From an uncultured Parabacteroides sp. (GTDB taxonomy: Bacteria; Bacteroidota; Bacteroidia; Bacteroidales; Tannerellaceae), in contig CAAGLQ010000272.1 in NCBI GenBank assembly GCA_900770835.1, positions 3,116 to 67,115 on the forward strand: 64,000 bases of DNA, given 5' to 3'. The position numbers and the translations under genes were made by a program. Under the pieces are notes generated by a model. It did no database searches and was not told where the DNA came from. It saw only the letters and a list, made by a program, of their open reading frames with translations. Of this stretch, positions 36,216-44,858 are shown piece by piece; the first letter of the stretch is position 1; every line of letters starts with the position of its first letter.

Positions 36216-36600
36216 TCAAATTATTCGGTTCTTGGGTGTCAAAATTCGGCAAAGATGCGGCAATATGCAAAAATTGGGTGTGTTACACCATTTATAGCAT
36301 TTTGCCATCTTTAAACATATTATCTTTATATTGAAGCATAATGTGAAGAAGGCAAAGTCTATTGAGACCTTGTCTTTGCCGGAGTGCTGGAAACGGCGAT
36401 ATACTATGTTGAACATCATCTGCTGGAATATGGCATCCGGCTCGATGCATCATCTTCGCCTGCACTGAATCCATTCATATGAATTAAGCAAACACGGCAA
36501 TTTATCGTTCAACCAATGGTAGAACTCAATAATCCACTGATCTCGCATTGATTTATAGCATAGGCAGCCTTTGCAGTTCACCGCACGGTATTCGAGCTCT
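36216..36600 (-). pseudogene. IS1182-like transposase, C-terminal relic
   Basis: Read in one frame, the minus strand gives LEYRAVNCKGCLCYKSMRDQ (the CX2CXC segment before the end of the DDE domain), later IEPDAIFQQMMFNIVYRRF and GKDKVSIDFAFFTLCFNIK, the final Glu-containing region and tail typical of IS1182-family transposases. An in-frame TGA interrupts it just before the IEP segment, and nothing of the N-terminal two thirds remains. The relic ends close to the truncated edge of the intron copy. Confidence 0.7.
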
Positions 36601-36653
36601 CGATTCGATACTTTTCAGTTGTTTTGGAGTGGCGTAGCCGACGCAGGGCAAAA

Positions 36654-36901
36654 CTTTCCATCTTAAACCATCCCTTTTACACCAACCGTTCCGAATAGCT
36701 ATGGGACTTTGATTCGTTAGGCAATCTCATCCACGGTTATATGCCTTATATGAAGTTTCTGTTCGTTGGGTCAGATGTTTGCCGCCGGCTTCCTTCAGAT
36801 TCCACCTCGCAATGGACACCCTTGCTCTTGGCTATAGTCTTCCCGCTATTAGGGTGGCTTAGGGACTTGCACCCGTTAGACAATGCTCATGCCGAGCGTA
36901 C
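36654..36901 (-). mobile_element. Truncated group IIC-like intron (5' part)
   Basis: On the minus strand the intron starts GTACGCTCGGCATGAGCA at 36901 and runs about 248 bases through domain I sequence including GGGTGTCCATTG and GAATCTGAAGGAAGCCGGCG. It is nearly identical to the longer copy at 48236-48860 until about 36680 and then is lost. It begins 6 bases after a terminator stem (36908-36937), as expected for group IIC introns, which insert behind intrinsic terminators. No reverse transcriptase is present. Confidence 0.75.
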
Positions 36902-36907
36902 CAAGAA

Positions 36908-36937
36908 AAAGCCCCGGCTTGTTAAAGTCGAGGCTTT
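36908..36937 (-). terminator. Terminator after the kinase operon
   Basis: AAAGCCCCGGCTT pairs with AAGTCGAGGCTTT; on the minus strand the stem is followed by CTTTTTCTTG and then the intron start. It is the first terminator-like hairpin downstream of the operon that ends at 37114. Confidence 0.7.
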
Positions 36938-37113
36938 ATTCTTATAGCATGGTTTACAAAAAGAGGCTGAGCCTATTTTACTCACCATCATAATTTTCTA
37001 TCGAATTATTCTATCGAAGTCAATCACATAATTGCTTATATAATTTTGATCCTTTATAAACTAATTAATATGTAAAAGAACTTAGGTAGCACTGAGTATA
37101 ATTAACCGGATTT

Positions 37114-39201
37114 TTATTCATCCATCGCAAAAATTTTATCTGAATATTTACTCCATTTTTCTGCATGTTTGTATTTATCAAGAGCCGATTTAGGAACTAA
37201 TATCCTAGACAAGTTATTAGCTGAGTCAAATTCACTGCTAGTCATTAAAATAGGGGGTGTCGTAGATTCACAATAAATTGTTTCAACGCTCCAACGATTC
37301 GCAAATGTCCAACGATATATTTTTTTTATTGTTTTTGGTATATATATTTTGGATAAATGATTAGGTATATCTGCTAATATTTGGGCATTTGATGGAATGT
37401 CAAAATTAGTCATATTAACATCATTAGACGCAGCAATTAATATTCCATTATAGACAACTGAACAATGATCTTTTGACGCATACTTTCCATAAAATCTATC
37501 GCATAATATAAGCTGCAGAATAGCGTCTATACTTATGGAAACAAGACTTTGTGGTAATGTTAATGATTTTATTCTACACTGAGGTAAGTTGTCAATCACC
37601 TTTACTCCTTCAGGAATAAAAATATCTTTTAACTTAGGAGAATTTTTACTATTTGCTAAATCATATCCTTTAAAACCATATGCAATAGCTTTAAGAGTAT
37701 CATCTTTTATTAAGAGTTGATGATCTTGTGATGCGTATTTACCATAAAATTTTTCTAACTGATCAAAGTTAAAAAAATTTGAATAAATATTTTTTGTACT
37801 ATTGGGAATATGAATAGAAGATAATCGTTGTAATCTCCAATCATAAAGGCACCCTACGGTTTCAATCGGTCCATCAAATATTGCTTTTCCTTGTCCATCC
37901 TTATACTCATTATTGATTAATCTTAATGGTGTAGGATTATTTTCTACTAATTTATAGATAAGATCCATTTTTTGATGATTTGTAGATGTATAATAAAGAG
38001 TTCGATTTTCAATATCGTTTTTCTCAATATCAACTTTATTTTCATCTTGAGAAATCATACCCATATTGGTCTCTTCTATGGTGAAAGAATCAATCTGTTG
38101 AGTAGGTATTGTATCTTGCAACGTTGGAGAGTTCTCTCCTTTGCTATCTCCAAAATTGCCCTTGAAAAACAACAAGGCACAGGCAACAATAACGCATAGT
38201 ACCGCCACGGATGGCAAATACAGGCTCCTTTTCTCCTTAGATTTCTGAGCTATTAGCTCTGGATTTGTTAGCTCTTCACTCTTGAGTGTAATCTTCTTAT
38301 CTTGTTCGTCTAATTCATCGAAGTTTGTCTCTTCGTCGCAGTGTTTTTCTTCCTCAACAACATTCGGGAGAGCCTCCATAAATTCCTCCACCGTCTGAAA
38401 ACGATCCTTTCGCTTGAGATTCATGGCCTTTTTGATTGGCGCTATAAAACTGGCAGGCAACAACTGAAAGTCAATCTCCTTCTCCGCCCTGATGATAGAC
38501 TCAACAGGAGTTACGCCCGTTAAAAGCTTGTATAGTGTGGCAGCCAATGCGTAGATGTCCGTCTCCGGCGAGAACTCGCTTACACCTCCTGCCTGGTATT
38601 GCTCAATCGAAGCATAGCCTTTGCTCTTTCCAACCGGCGTGGTGGAAGTCTCCTCCCCTTGCTCATCATACTGTTTGGCTAGGCCAAAATCAGCCAGAAG
38701 AACCAGGCCCTTGGAGTTCGATAGGATATTTGCCGGCTTGATATCGTAATGGCACACATGCTCGTTGTGGATAAAACCCACCGCTTCGGCCACTTGCCGG
38801 ATAATTGCCAGTGCCTCGGTCTGTGGCAACACTCCTCGTTCCTTAATAATCTTGTTAAGAGAGGGGCCATCAGCATATTCCATAACGTAGTAACACGTAT
38901 TATTCTCCTCAAAGATATCAATCACGCGTACAATATGCACATGAGCGAAACGGGCGAGTGTCATAGCCTCCTTCTTGAATTTTTCCCGGTAACGCAGGAT
39001 CATTTCTCGACTCCCGCGGGTACCCATCGTCACCTCTGCGCTCTGATCGGAACGCTCGCAATAGTCTTTCATAAAAAATTCTTTGATAGCCACCTTCCGG
39101 TCCAATAACACTTGCGTGGCCAAATAGGTAATGCCGTATCCACCTTGCCCCAGCACAGAGATGATTTTGTACTTATTATTTTGTAAAAATATTGGTATCA
39201 T
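37114..39201 (-). CDS. Transmembrane Ser/Thr kinase with external LRR-type repeats
   Basis: 695 residues. Residues about 10-285 form a PknB-type kinase: glycine loop LGQGGYGITY, catalytic Lys40, catalytic loop HVCHYDIKPANI (Asp153, HYD instead of HRD), DFG at 171, then a GKSKGYASIEQY activation segment. A membrane helix lies at about 328-346. The C-terminal half, outside the membrane, contains repeats with FYGKYASxDH and LKDIFIPEGVKVIDNLP patterns, matching BspA-type LRR_5. The kinase domain is close to that of the neighbour at 39230, so the pair arose by duplication and gained different sensors. Last gene of the signalling operon. Confidence 0.92.
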   Translation of the reverse strand: MIPIFLQNNKYKIISVLGQGGYGITYLATQVLLDRKVAIKEFFMKDYCERSDQSAEVTMGTRGSREMILRYREKFKKEAMTLARFAHVHIVRVIDIFEENNTCYYVMEYADGPSLNKIIKERGVLPQTEALAIIRQVAEAVGFIHNEHVCHYDIKPANILSNSKGLVLLADFGLAKQYDEQGEETSTTPVGKSKGYASIEQYQAGGVSEFSPETDIYALAATLYKLLTGVTPVESIIRAEKEIDFQLLPASFIAPIKKAMNLKRKDRFQTVEEFMEALPNVVEEEKHCDEETNFDELDEQDKKITLKSEELTNPELIAQKSKEKRSLYLPSVAVLCVIVACALLFFKGNFGDSKGENSPTLQDTIPTQQIDSFTIEETNMGMISQDENKVDIEKNDIENRTLYYTSTNHQKMDLIYKLVENNPTPLRLINNEYKDGQGKAIFDGPIETVGCLYDWRLQRLSSIHIPNSTKNIYSNFFNFDQLEKFYGKYASQDHQLLIKDDTLKAIAYGFKGYDLANSKNSPKLKDIFIPEGVKVIDNLPQCRIKSLTLPQSLVSISIDAILQLILCDRFYGKYASKDHCSVVYNGILIAASNDVNMTNFDIPSNAQILADIPNHLSKIYIPKTIKKIYRWTFANRWSVETIYCESTTPPILMTSSEFDSANNLSRILVPKSALDKYKHAEKWSKYSDKIFAMDE

Positions 39202-39229
39202 GTTATTTAATAGATGTTAGAATAGTATT

Positions 39230-41200
39230 CTAAAGTCGTTGTCCCTGTTTATTGATGTAAAAATCCTCATGTCCCTGACGAACCCGTGCCTTCCCGTTTT
39301 CATACACAAGTGCCCAATCGTACAGAAACGGAATCACCGTTTGTTCGTTTCGGTCGATAAATCCCCATTTACCATTTAACTGAGCCCCGATTAGTCCCTC
39401 GGAGTAAGGCTGTAGTGTTTTATACTTAAAGGGAATTACCACGTTTCCTTTAGGGTCAATCATGCCATACAAGCCGTTCTGGATTACTTGGGCCAACCCG
39501 TCATGGAAGCCGTACGCCGCGTCATACTGAAATGTGGTTATGGATTGGCCACCTTTCGTCACATAGCCCCATTTTCCATTCATGCAGACGGCCATAATAT
39601 CATTCTCATAACCTTCTATAGCTTCGTATAGATACGGGACTATAACATTTCCCTCGTAATCATAGATAGCCGTCTTCCCGTTCAAGACCGCCACTACATA
39701 ACCATGTTCATAGTTAGACAGTTCCTCATACTCCTCCAACGGAACAACCTCCTGGCCTTGCTTATTCACAAAGGTTCTCTTATTTCCAATGCTAACTGCT
39801 CCTAATCCATTATAAAAAGCAAATGCGTCATCATATTTACATGGAATTACCTCATCTCCCTGTCTATTGATATAGCCCTGCTTTTCATCCTGCGATACCA
39901 CCACAGCCCGGTCGTTTACAAAGCCCCAGACACGCTTATATTTTTTCTTCGCTTGCTCTAAAGGGGAGAGATTTAGCGTCTCACTCTCGATATTGACCAT
40001 CAGCTGCTCCATTTCTGGTTTCTCCGTATTTGAGCTGTTTGTGTTCGTAACCGCCGCAACAGCAGAATTCAAAAACAACATAGTATCCGTATCATCAGAG
40101 ACTACCATCTCCGTTGAATCAACACCCGTTAGTTTCGTTGGAGTAGGCTTCGGACGAAGGCCGAGCCAGATCCCCACTGTAACAACGATAGCACTCAATA
40201 CTGCTACTCCTACAGCATACCTATGTGGTGTATCGACCTGTTTAGACACGCCTTTCTCCAGTTTTTCCGCCCCGTCTCCTCCTGGTGTGACTATTACCTC
40301 CTTCCGGTCAAAGTCCTCAGGAGTCGTCTCATCATCATCCGATCCTATTTTTACCTCCCTCTCCGGGAGTGCGTCCAAAAAGTCCGCCACTGAGTGATAA
40401 CGCTCCTTACGGCGGAGACTCAGGGCCTTGCACAGCGGCGCGATCAGGTCGGCGGGCAATAGCAAGAAGTCTATCTCTTCCTCTGTCCGCCTCAGCGATT
40501 CCACAGGGGTCACACCTGTTAACAGCTTGTAGAGTGTGGCGGCTAATGCGTAGATGTCCGTCTCCGGCGAGAATTCAGTGACACCGCCAGCCTGGTATTG
40601 TTCAATCGGAGCGTAGCCTTTACTTTTACCGACCGGCGTGGTGGAGGTCTCCTCGCCTTGTTCATCGTATTGCTTAGCCAGACCGAAGTCCGCCAACAAA
40701 ACAGCACCCTCAGCGTTGGTCAGGATATTCCCTGGTTTGATGTCGTAATGGCAAACATGATATTGGTGTATATAACTAACTGCGTTGGCCACCTGTCGGA
40801 TCACCGAGAGAGCCTCTGCAAATGAGAGTAAACCCTTCGAATGAAGGATCTGGCTCAAAGAGGGACCGTCAGCATATTCCATGACGTAGTAAGAGGTATT
40901 ATTCTCCTCAAACACATCCATCACGCTGACAATATTCGGATGCTTGAACTTGGCAAGAGTCAGAGCCTCCTTCTTGAACTTCTCCCGGTAGCGGAGTACC
41001 AGCTCTCGGCTTCCGTAGGTACCCATCGTTACATCGGCACTCTCCTCGGACCGCTCACAATATTCTTTCATAAAAAATTCCTTGATGGCCACCTTCCGGT
41101 CGAGATTCGCTTGTGTGGCGAGATAGGTAATTCCATACCCACCTTGCCCCAACGTAGCGATTATTAGGTATTTTTTATTTTGTAATGATGTTGGTTTCAT
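39230..41200 (-). CDS. Transmembrane Ser/Thr kinase with external WG repeats
   Basis: 656 residues. PknB-type kinase domain with LGQGGYGITY, Lys40, HVCHYDIKPGNI (Asp153), DFG at 171-173 and a GKSKGYAPIEQY activation segment. A membrane helix lies at about 325-345. The external part (about 425-656) is a row of WG (KWG) beta repeats: GYINRQGDEVIPCKYDDA, GKWGYVTKGGQSITTFQYDA, GMIDPKGNVVIPFKY and GKWGFIDRNEQTVIPFLYD. The kinase likely passes an envelope signal to cytosolic targets such as the FHA proteins of this operon. Gap to the kinase at 37114: 28 bases. Confidence 0.93.
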   Translation of the reverse strand: MKPTSLQNKKYLIIATLGQGGYGITYLATQANLDRKVAIKEFFMKEYCERSEESADVTMGTYGSRELVLRYREKFKKEALTLAKFKHPNIVSVMDVFEENNTSYYVMEYADGPSLSQILHSKGLLSFAEALSVIRQVANAVSYIHQYHVCHYDIKPGNILTNAEGAVLLADFGLAKQYDEQGEETSTTPVGKSKGYAPIEQYQAGGVTEFSPETDIYALAATLYKLLTGVTPVESLRRTEEEIDFLLLPADLIAPLCKALSLRRKERYHSVADFLDALPEREVKIGSDDDETTPEDFDRKEVIVTPGGDGAEKLEKGVSKQVDTPHRYAVGVAVLSAIVVTVGIWLGLRPKPTPTKLTGVDSTEMVVSDDTDTMLFLNSAVAAVTNTNSSNTEKPEMEQLMVNIESETLNLSPLEQAKKKYKRVWGFVNDRAVVVSQDEKQGYINRQGDEVIPCKYDDAFAFYNGLGAVSIGNKRTFVNKQGQEVVPLEEYEELSNYEHGYVVAVLNGKTAIYDYEGNVIVPYLYEAIEGYENDIMAVCMNGKWGYVTKGGQSITTFQYDAAYGFHDGLAQVIQNGLYGMIDPKGNVVIPFKYKTLQPYSEGLIGAQLNGKWGFIDRNEQTVIPFLYDWALVYENGKARVRQGHEDFYINKQGQRL

Positions 41201-41220
41201 GTATATAAATGTATGTTAGG

Positions 41221-42114
41221 TTAAAACAATAAATAGACAAGCAGACTGACAAGAAAGGCCATTAGAAACATAACCCAACGCAGAAGATGTTCTTTCTGTT
41301 GCATACATACCTCACGGGCAACCGGTTCGCTTAGGATCGGCATGATTTCAGGTACATTTTCCTGTCTCTCGACCGCACGAATTCGGATAATCCAAGCCGA
41401 ATGATTGTCTCTATTCCCTTCCGTGACCTTGCGCAAAACGCGGGTGAGTCTCTTATCATTGCCAGCTGTAACGGAGAAGATGCGAACTAGCTCCTCATCC
41501 TCCATCTGTTCTAACATGCCGTCGGAACACAGATAGATGATGTCTCCTTTCCGAAGGTCAGTTAATTGCCGGATTTCCGGGTTGTGACGGACTCCTAAAT
41601 TAGGCTGCATCACCCGGGTGACGATGTTTTTCTGCGGATGCATTCTCATCTCCTCCTTAGTAATCTCTCCTATATCATAAAGACTTTGTACGAGTGAATG
41701 GTCCTTGCTTTTATAAAGAATTTTACGTTCGCTCGGTCGAATATGATAGACACGACTGTCACCCATATGAGCGACAAGACATCCCTCATTATTGAAGCGC
41801 ACATAACAGAAGGTGGTACCCATCTTACGAGCCTCACCATTGTCAACAGCATCCAAACGGTCATAGGCTTCATTCAATTTTTGATCAAAATCCTCAATTG
41901 AAAAATTTGTCGCTTTATCGTCCGGATGGCCAAGCGCATCTGCCACAACCCGACTCGCCTTATCACCATCGGTATGTCCACCCATACCGTCGCATAGTAC
42001 AAATACAAAATCTTGCTCCGAGGCTGTTTCTGGGGGCGGAAAAAGCGCATCTTCCTGATTGGGTCGATTACCTAATTCATAGATGCTAATTGGGGGATAG
42101 ATCGTGATAATCAT
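41221..42114 (-). CDS. PP2C-family Ser/Thr phosphatase, membrane-anchored
   Basis: 297 residues from the ATG at 42114 (a TTG at 42123 is also in frame). Metal-binding PP2C motifs are in order: NRPNQEDALF, FVFVLCDGMGGHTDGDKAS, VAHMGDSRVYHIRP, IIYLCSDGMLEQM and a late RDNHSAWIIRI. The last about 20 residues are a membrane helix (WVMFLMAFLVSLLVYLLF), so the enzyme acts at the inner face of the membrane. It should reverse phosphorylation by the two kinases encoded directly downstream; the 20-base spacing supports co-translation. Confidence 0.93.
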   Translation of the reverse strand: MIITIYPPISIYELGNRPNQEDALFPPPETASEQDFVFVLCDGMGGHTDGDKASRVVADALGHPDDKATNFSIEDFDQKLNEAYDRLDAVDNGEARKMGTTFCYVRFNNEGCLVAHMGDSRVYHIRPSERKILYKSKDHSLVQSLYDIGEITKEEMRMHPQKNIVTRVMQPNLGVRHNPEIRQLTDLRKGDIIYLCSDGMLEQMEDEELVRIFSVTAGNDKRLTRVLRKVTEGNRDNHSAWIIRIRAVERQENVPEIMPILSEPVAREVCMQQKEHLLRWVMFLMAFLVSLLVYLLF

Positions 42115-42131
42115 CTTGTTCAATTTTGGAA

Positions 42132-42797
42132 TTAATTCGTATCGTCAGATTCGTCGCCGATAAATTTAATAATCGTATAGGCCATCTGAATAGTCTCTCC
42201 GCCCAAAAGAATGACACGATCACCCTTCTCGATACGCTTACCGCTTACCAAAGTCTTGTTTATGTTCTTGGCATTCATTAAAACATGCCTGTAGCTGCCA
42301 TCGTTGAGACGCACTACTTCTATCTGGATGTGGACACGACTCGCCTTTCTGTCATCTGTTTCTATCTGGATGGAAGCATTTGAAGAGTCCGCTTTGCGGC
42401 CGATGGTGTTAGTACCCAATTTCAGCTGAAAAACCCTGACTGGCTCGTATTGCATAATTTTTCCTATCTCCACCAATCCCAAATAGGGCAGGCGGGTAAT
42501 ACCGTCTTCATGTTCTTCTTTTGGGGAATTTGCTCCGTCTCCCAGGATTACGCTCTCCTTGCATTTGGGGCAGACAATTACTCCCCCAGGTTTAAAGGAG
42601 TAAAGAGGCAGGGTGATGTTGCTATCACAGTGCGGACATTTTAAGAGCCTGACGGGGATATAATCTTGAAACCCCCGAGCCTTTCCACATTTGGGGCAGG
42701 TAATTATTTTTTTCTCTCGCTCGACTCCTTGTTTTAAACCGAGGAGCGTCCGGCACTCTGGATCCGGACACATGATAATGATTTTCTGTTCGTCCAT
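42132..42797 (-). CDS. FHA-domain protein with N-terminal zinc ribbons
   Basis: 221 residues from the ATG at 42797. The N-terminal third has three Cys pairs of zinc-ribbon type: CPDPEC, CPKCG, CPHCD and CPKCKE. The C-terminal part is an FHA domain (about 120-215): FQLKLGTNTIGRKADSSNAS, RKASRVHIQIEV (the SxxH signature is seen as SRVH) and NINKTLVSGKRIEKGDRVIL. FHA domains bind phosphothreonine, so this protein is a likely reader of the operon kinases. It starts 5 bases after the caspase-like gene. Confidence 0.92.
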   Translation of the reverse strand: MDEQKIIIMCPDPECRTLLGLKQGVEREKKIITCPKCGKARGFQDYIPVRLLKCPHCDSNITLPLYSFKPGGVIVCPKCKESVILGDGANSPKEEHEDGITRLPYLGLVEIGKIMQYEPVRVFQLKLGTNTIGRKADSSNASIQIETDDRKASRVHIQIEVVRLNDGSYRHVLMNAKNINKTLVSGKRIEKGDRVILLGGETIQMAYTIIKFIGDESDDTN

Positions 42798-42802
42798 GAT
42801 AA

Positions 42803-43543
42803 TTACCAAGAAATGACAGTTAAATTATTATCGAAATTCCCCCACATGACCGGATGCTGTTTATCATGTGTCAACTTGCGGACATCTGTGCTTACATGGT
42901 CAAACAGTTCTTTAGCTGTAATGATCCGATCCTTGTTAGCATCCGCATCGCCCCGTAATGCACGCTGCAACGCACTCGTGAAGAACCCGTTCTTCATGAA
43001 TGGACTTTCTTGTGAGACCTCATTCGATCGTGATGATAGAAACAGCAATACGTTCTTATCCTTAAACGAGGAAGGGGAGCCTTTTTTATCTCCTCTCATT
43101 TTCCCCGAGAAACAGGCATCCGCAAATATCAACTTTGTTTTAGCCTTGCTAGTGGCCAACGCCTTACGGATTTCGTTATAATCCATAAAACGATCATAGG
43201 AAACGAAACCGCCCTCGTATCCATGCCCGCTGAAAAAGAGCAAGATAATATCGTCCGTCTTGGCCTGACTGAAATGGTCAATCATAGTAGTCAAGACATC
43301 TTGCGCCGTCGCCTCACTATTGAGAAGAAGTTTTGTCGATCCACCATTCTTACGAAAGACCCATTCTATTATTCGTGCGTCCTCGGCTGGTAACTTGAGA
43401 TCATTCGTCGTGCCAGGATAATCAGCCACACCTACGGAAACGAGATAGATCCGTCCTTTCGCCTCCAACAATACTGGACAGAGGCAGGCTAGGAGCAGTA
43501 TCGCCCCCAGCGCCCAATAAATATGTCTTTTCGATTTAGTCAT
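42803..43543 (-). CDS. Exported caspase-family (C14) protease
   Basis: 246 residues from the ATG at 43543. Residues 1-28 are a signal peptide (WALGAILLLACLCPVLLEA), so the enzyme is exported or membrane-held. The caspase fold is clear: VSVGVADYPG, LKLPAEDARIIEWVF, catalytic His107 in LLFFSGHGYEGG, and catalytic Cys144 in LIFADACFSGKM. A downstream DADANKDRIITAKELFDHV segment resembles an EF-hand loop. Metacaspase-like enzymes cut after Arg or Lys and often need Ca2+. It overlaps the preceding gene by 8 bases. Substrates are unknown; the acidic proteins of this operon are candidates. Confidence 0.92.
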   Translation of the reverse strand: MTKSKRHIYWALGAILLLACLCPVLLEAKGRIYLVSVGVADYPGTTNDLKLPAEDARIIEWVFRKNGGSTKLLLNSEATAQDVLTTMIDHFSQAKTDDIILLFFSGHGYEGGFVSYDRFMDYNEIRKALATSKAKTKLIFADACFSGKMRGDKKGSPSSFKDKNVLLFLSSRSNEVSQESPFMKNGFFTSALQRALRGDADANKDRIITAKELFDHVSTDVRKLTHDKQHPVMWGNFDNNLTVISW

Positions 43544-44423
43544 AAAACTCCTCCACATTCCCGTCATTCTGATAATCCGTATCCGACAGATAACTGTTCT
43601 GAGGATTATCAGTAGTATTCATGCCCTCGAATTCCGAAACGGATATAGGATTCTCTAATTGTTGTGTCCCAGCCGGACCGTTAATGATGTCAAAACGCCC
43701 ATCATCATCGTCATCAATTAAATAAACATCTTGACCATTTATGATGGCTTGGCCGACAGTCACCGATGAACCATCTGCTAATTGAACCTCTCCGACACCA
43801 AGTACCTCCAAATCATCATCCAAAAGATCCTCTTGCCCCGTCGGCGCATCTGGTTTGGTTTCGGGCTTCTCCTCATCGGTTTCAGGTCCGTCGTGCTGCT
43901 CGGTATGCGTATTTCCAGATTGGCCTCCGGCATTACCATTTCCACCGTAATTGATGTGACTGGCGTATTCCTGTTTCTCTTCATCGGTCATGGCATCCCA
44001 TTCATCTTTATAATAGGTACCATATACACCGCCTCGCCACTCGAAAATGCCACCGGCTCCCACCTCGGCACGGGCTGAAGCAAAAGCCTCGGAGAAACTC
44101 ATCTCGTCAGAAACGTGTGCGACTGGTATTCCTTCTACCGTGACATGCGTGTCTTCTGACACCTGTTCGTATTCTTCCCCATTCGGCTTATTTAGTTTAG
44201 GTTGATCGGGCTGATCATCACTTGGCCTACTACCTGAAAGGAAAACACTGGTACCACCTAATAATATGCCGGTGAATCCACCACTAATAACCTCGCGCCA
44301 AGCCGTACCACGTTGATTTTCTTTTTTGTAATCATTCGTTTGCGGCATATCGGGTACTGTTTCGTCCGGATTCATTTGCACATTCTTGTTTTTGTCATTT
44401 AAATCGTTTAATTTCATGATCAT
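43536..44423 (-). CDS. Acidic Asp-rich protein, paralogue of the 45961 product
   Basis: 295 residues. A hydrophobic, Gly-rich segment near residues 42-65 (REVISGGFTGILLGGTSVF) may insert in the membrane. The rest is very acidic with low-complexity linkers. VLGVGEVQLADGSSVTVGQA, INGQDVYLIDDDDDGRFD and the final DYQNDGNVEEFYD align in order with VLSVEQVHVEGYGMINVADI, VNGQQGMVFDLNNDNMADA and DYENQGDVQDYFA of the 45961 protein. The Asp runs resemble calcium-binding loops. Function unknown. Location directly upstream of the caspase-like gene, overlapping it, suggests a partner or substrate. Confidence 0.8.
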   Translation of the reverse strand: MIMKLNDLNDKNKNVQMNPDETVPDMPQTNDYKKENQRGTAWREVISGGFTGILLGGTSVFLSGSRPSDDQPDQPKLNKPNGEEYEQVSEDTHVTVEGIPVAHVSDEMSFSEAFASARAEVGAGGIFEWRGGVYGTYYKDEWDAMTDEEKQEYASHINYGGNGNAGGQSGNTHTEQHDGPETDEEKPETKPDAPTGQEDLLDDDLEVLGVGEVQLADGSSVTVGQAIINGQDVYLIDDDDDGRFDIINGPAGTQQLENPISVSEFEGMNTTDNPQNSYLSDTDYQNDGNVEEFYD

Positions 44424-44443
44424 TCGTATTTAACTATTGAAAA

Positions 44444-44854
44444 TTATTTGTTCGACTCATTCTCTTTTTGATCAAGAATAGCTTGCACGCGATTCTTCAT
44501 CTCTTTCTTCTCCAATTCGTTTATCTCTAACTGAACCGTAACCAATCTTGATTTTAAATCCAAGCAGATAGAATCTTGTCTTTCCTTCAGTCGCTCGACA
44601 GTCATAGGAGCGACATCGTTAAAACTCATCTGCTCTCGTTTTTTCAATTCCTGATCGAGCTCTTGCTGTAAACCCTTTTGGCGAGCTAATAAGGCATTAC
44701 GTTTTAAGGTATTTACTGTATCATTCGGAGTCATCAGTATTGATGGAAAATTTTCCCTTTCCGCGTACGAATAATTCCGTTCACCCATTCCCGTCACATA
44801 GGAGAAAAACGAGACCGCAATAATTATTGAATATTTTATCTTCTTTTGGTTCAT
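44444..44854 (-). CDS. Small coiled-coil protein with N-terminal signal/anchor
   Basis: 136 residues. Residues 8-24 (YSIIIAVSFFSYVTGM) form a signal peptide or anchor. The remainder is a charged coiled coil (LARQKGLQQELDQELKKREQ, later QLEINELEKKEMKNRVQAIL). No known domain. It sits between the secreted LRR protein and an acidic protein within the signalling operon, with gaps of 4 and 20 bases. Confidence 0.75.
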   Translation of the reverse strand: MNQKKIKYSIIIAVSFFSYVTGMGERNYSYAERENFPSILMTPNDTVNTLKRNALLARQKGLQQELDQELKKREQMSFNDVAPMTVERLKERQDSICLDLKSRLVTVQLEINELEKKEMKNRVQAILDQKENESNK

Positions 44855-44858
44855 GATC

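Larger units (their letters stand above)
35869..37113. other. Gene-free region with mobile-element relics
   Basis: About 1.2 kb. Contains a transposase relic (36216-36600), a truncated group II intron copy (36654-36901) and a terminator (36908-36937). The part from 35869 to 36215 is AT-rich with no feature I can support. Confidence 0.6.

Noticed and set aside
36741..36947. Plus-strand frame of 68 codons, with a similar one at 48700-48924
   Set aside because: Both are the antisense of the group II intron domain I; similarity between them reflects the RNA, not a protein.
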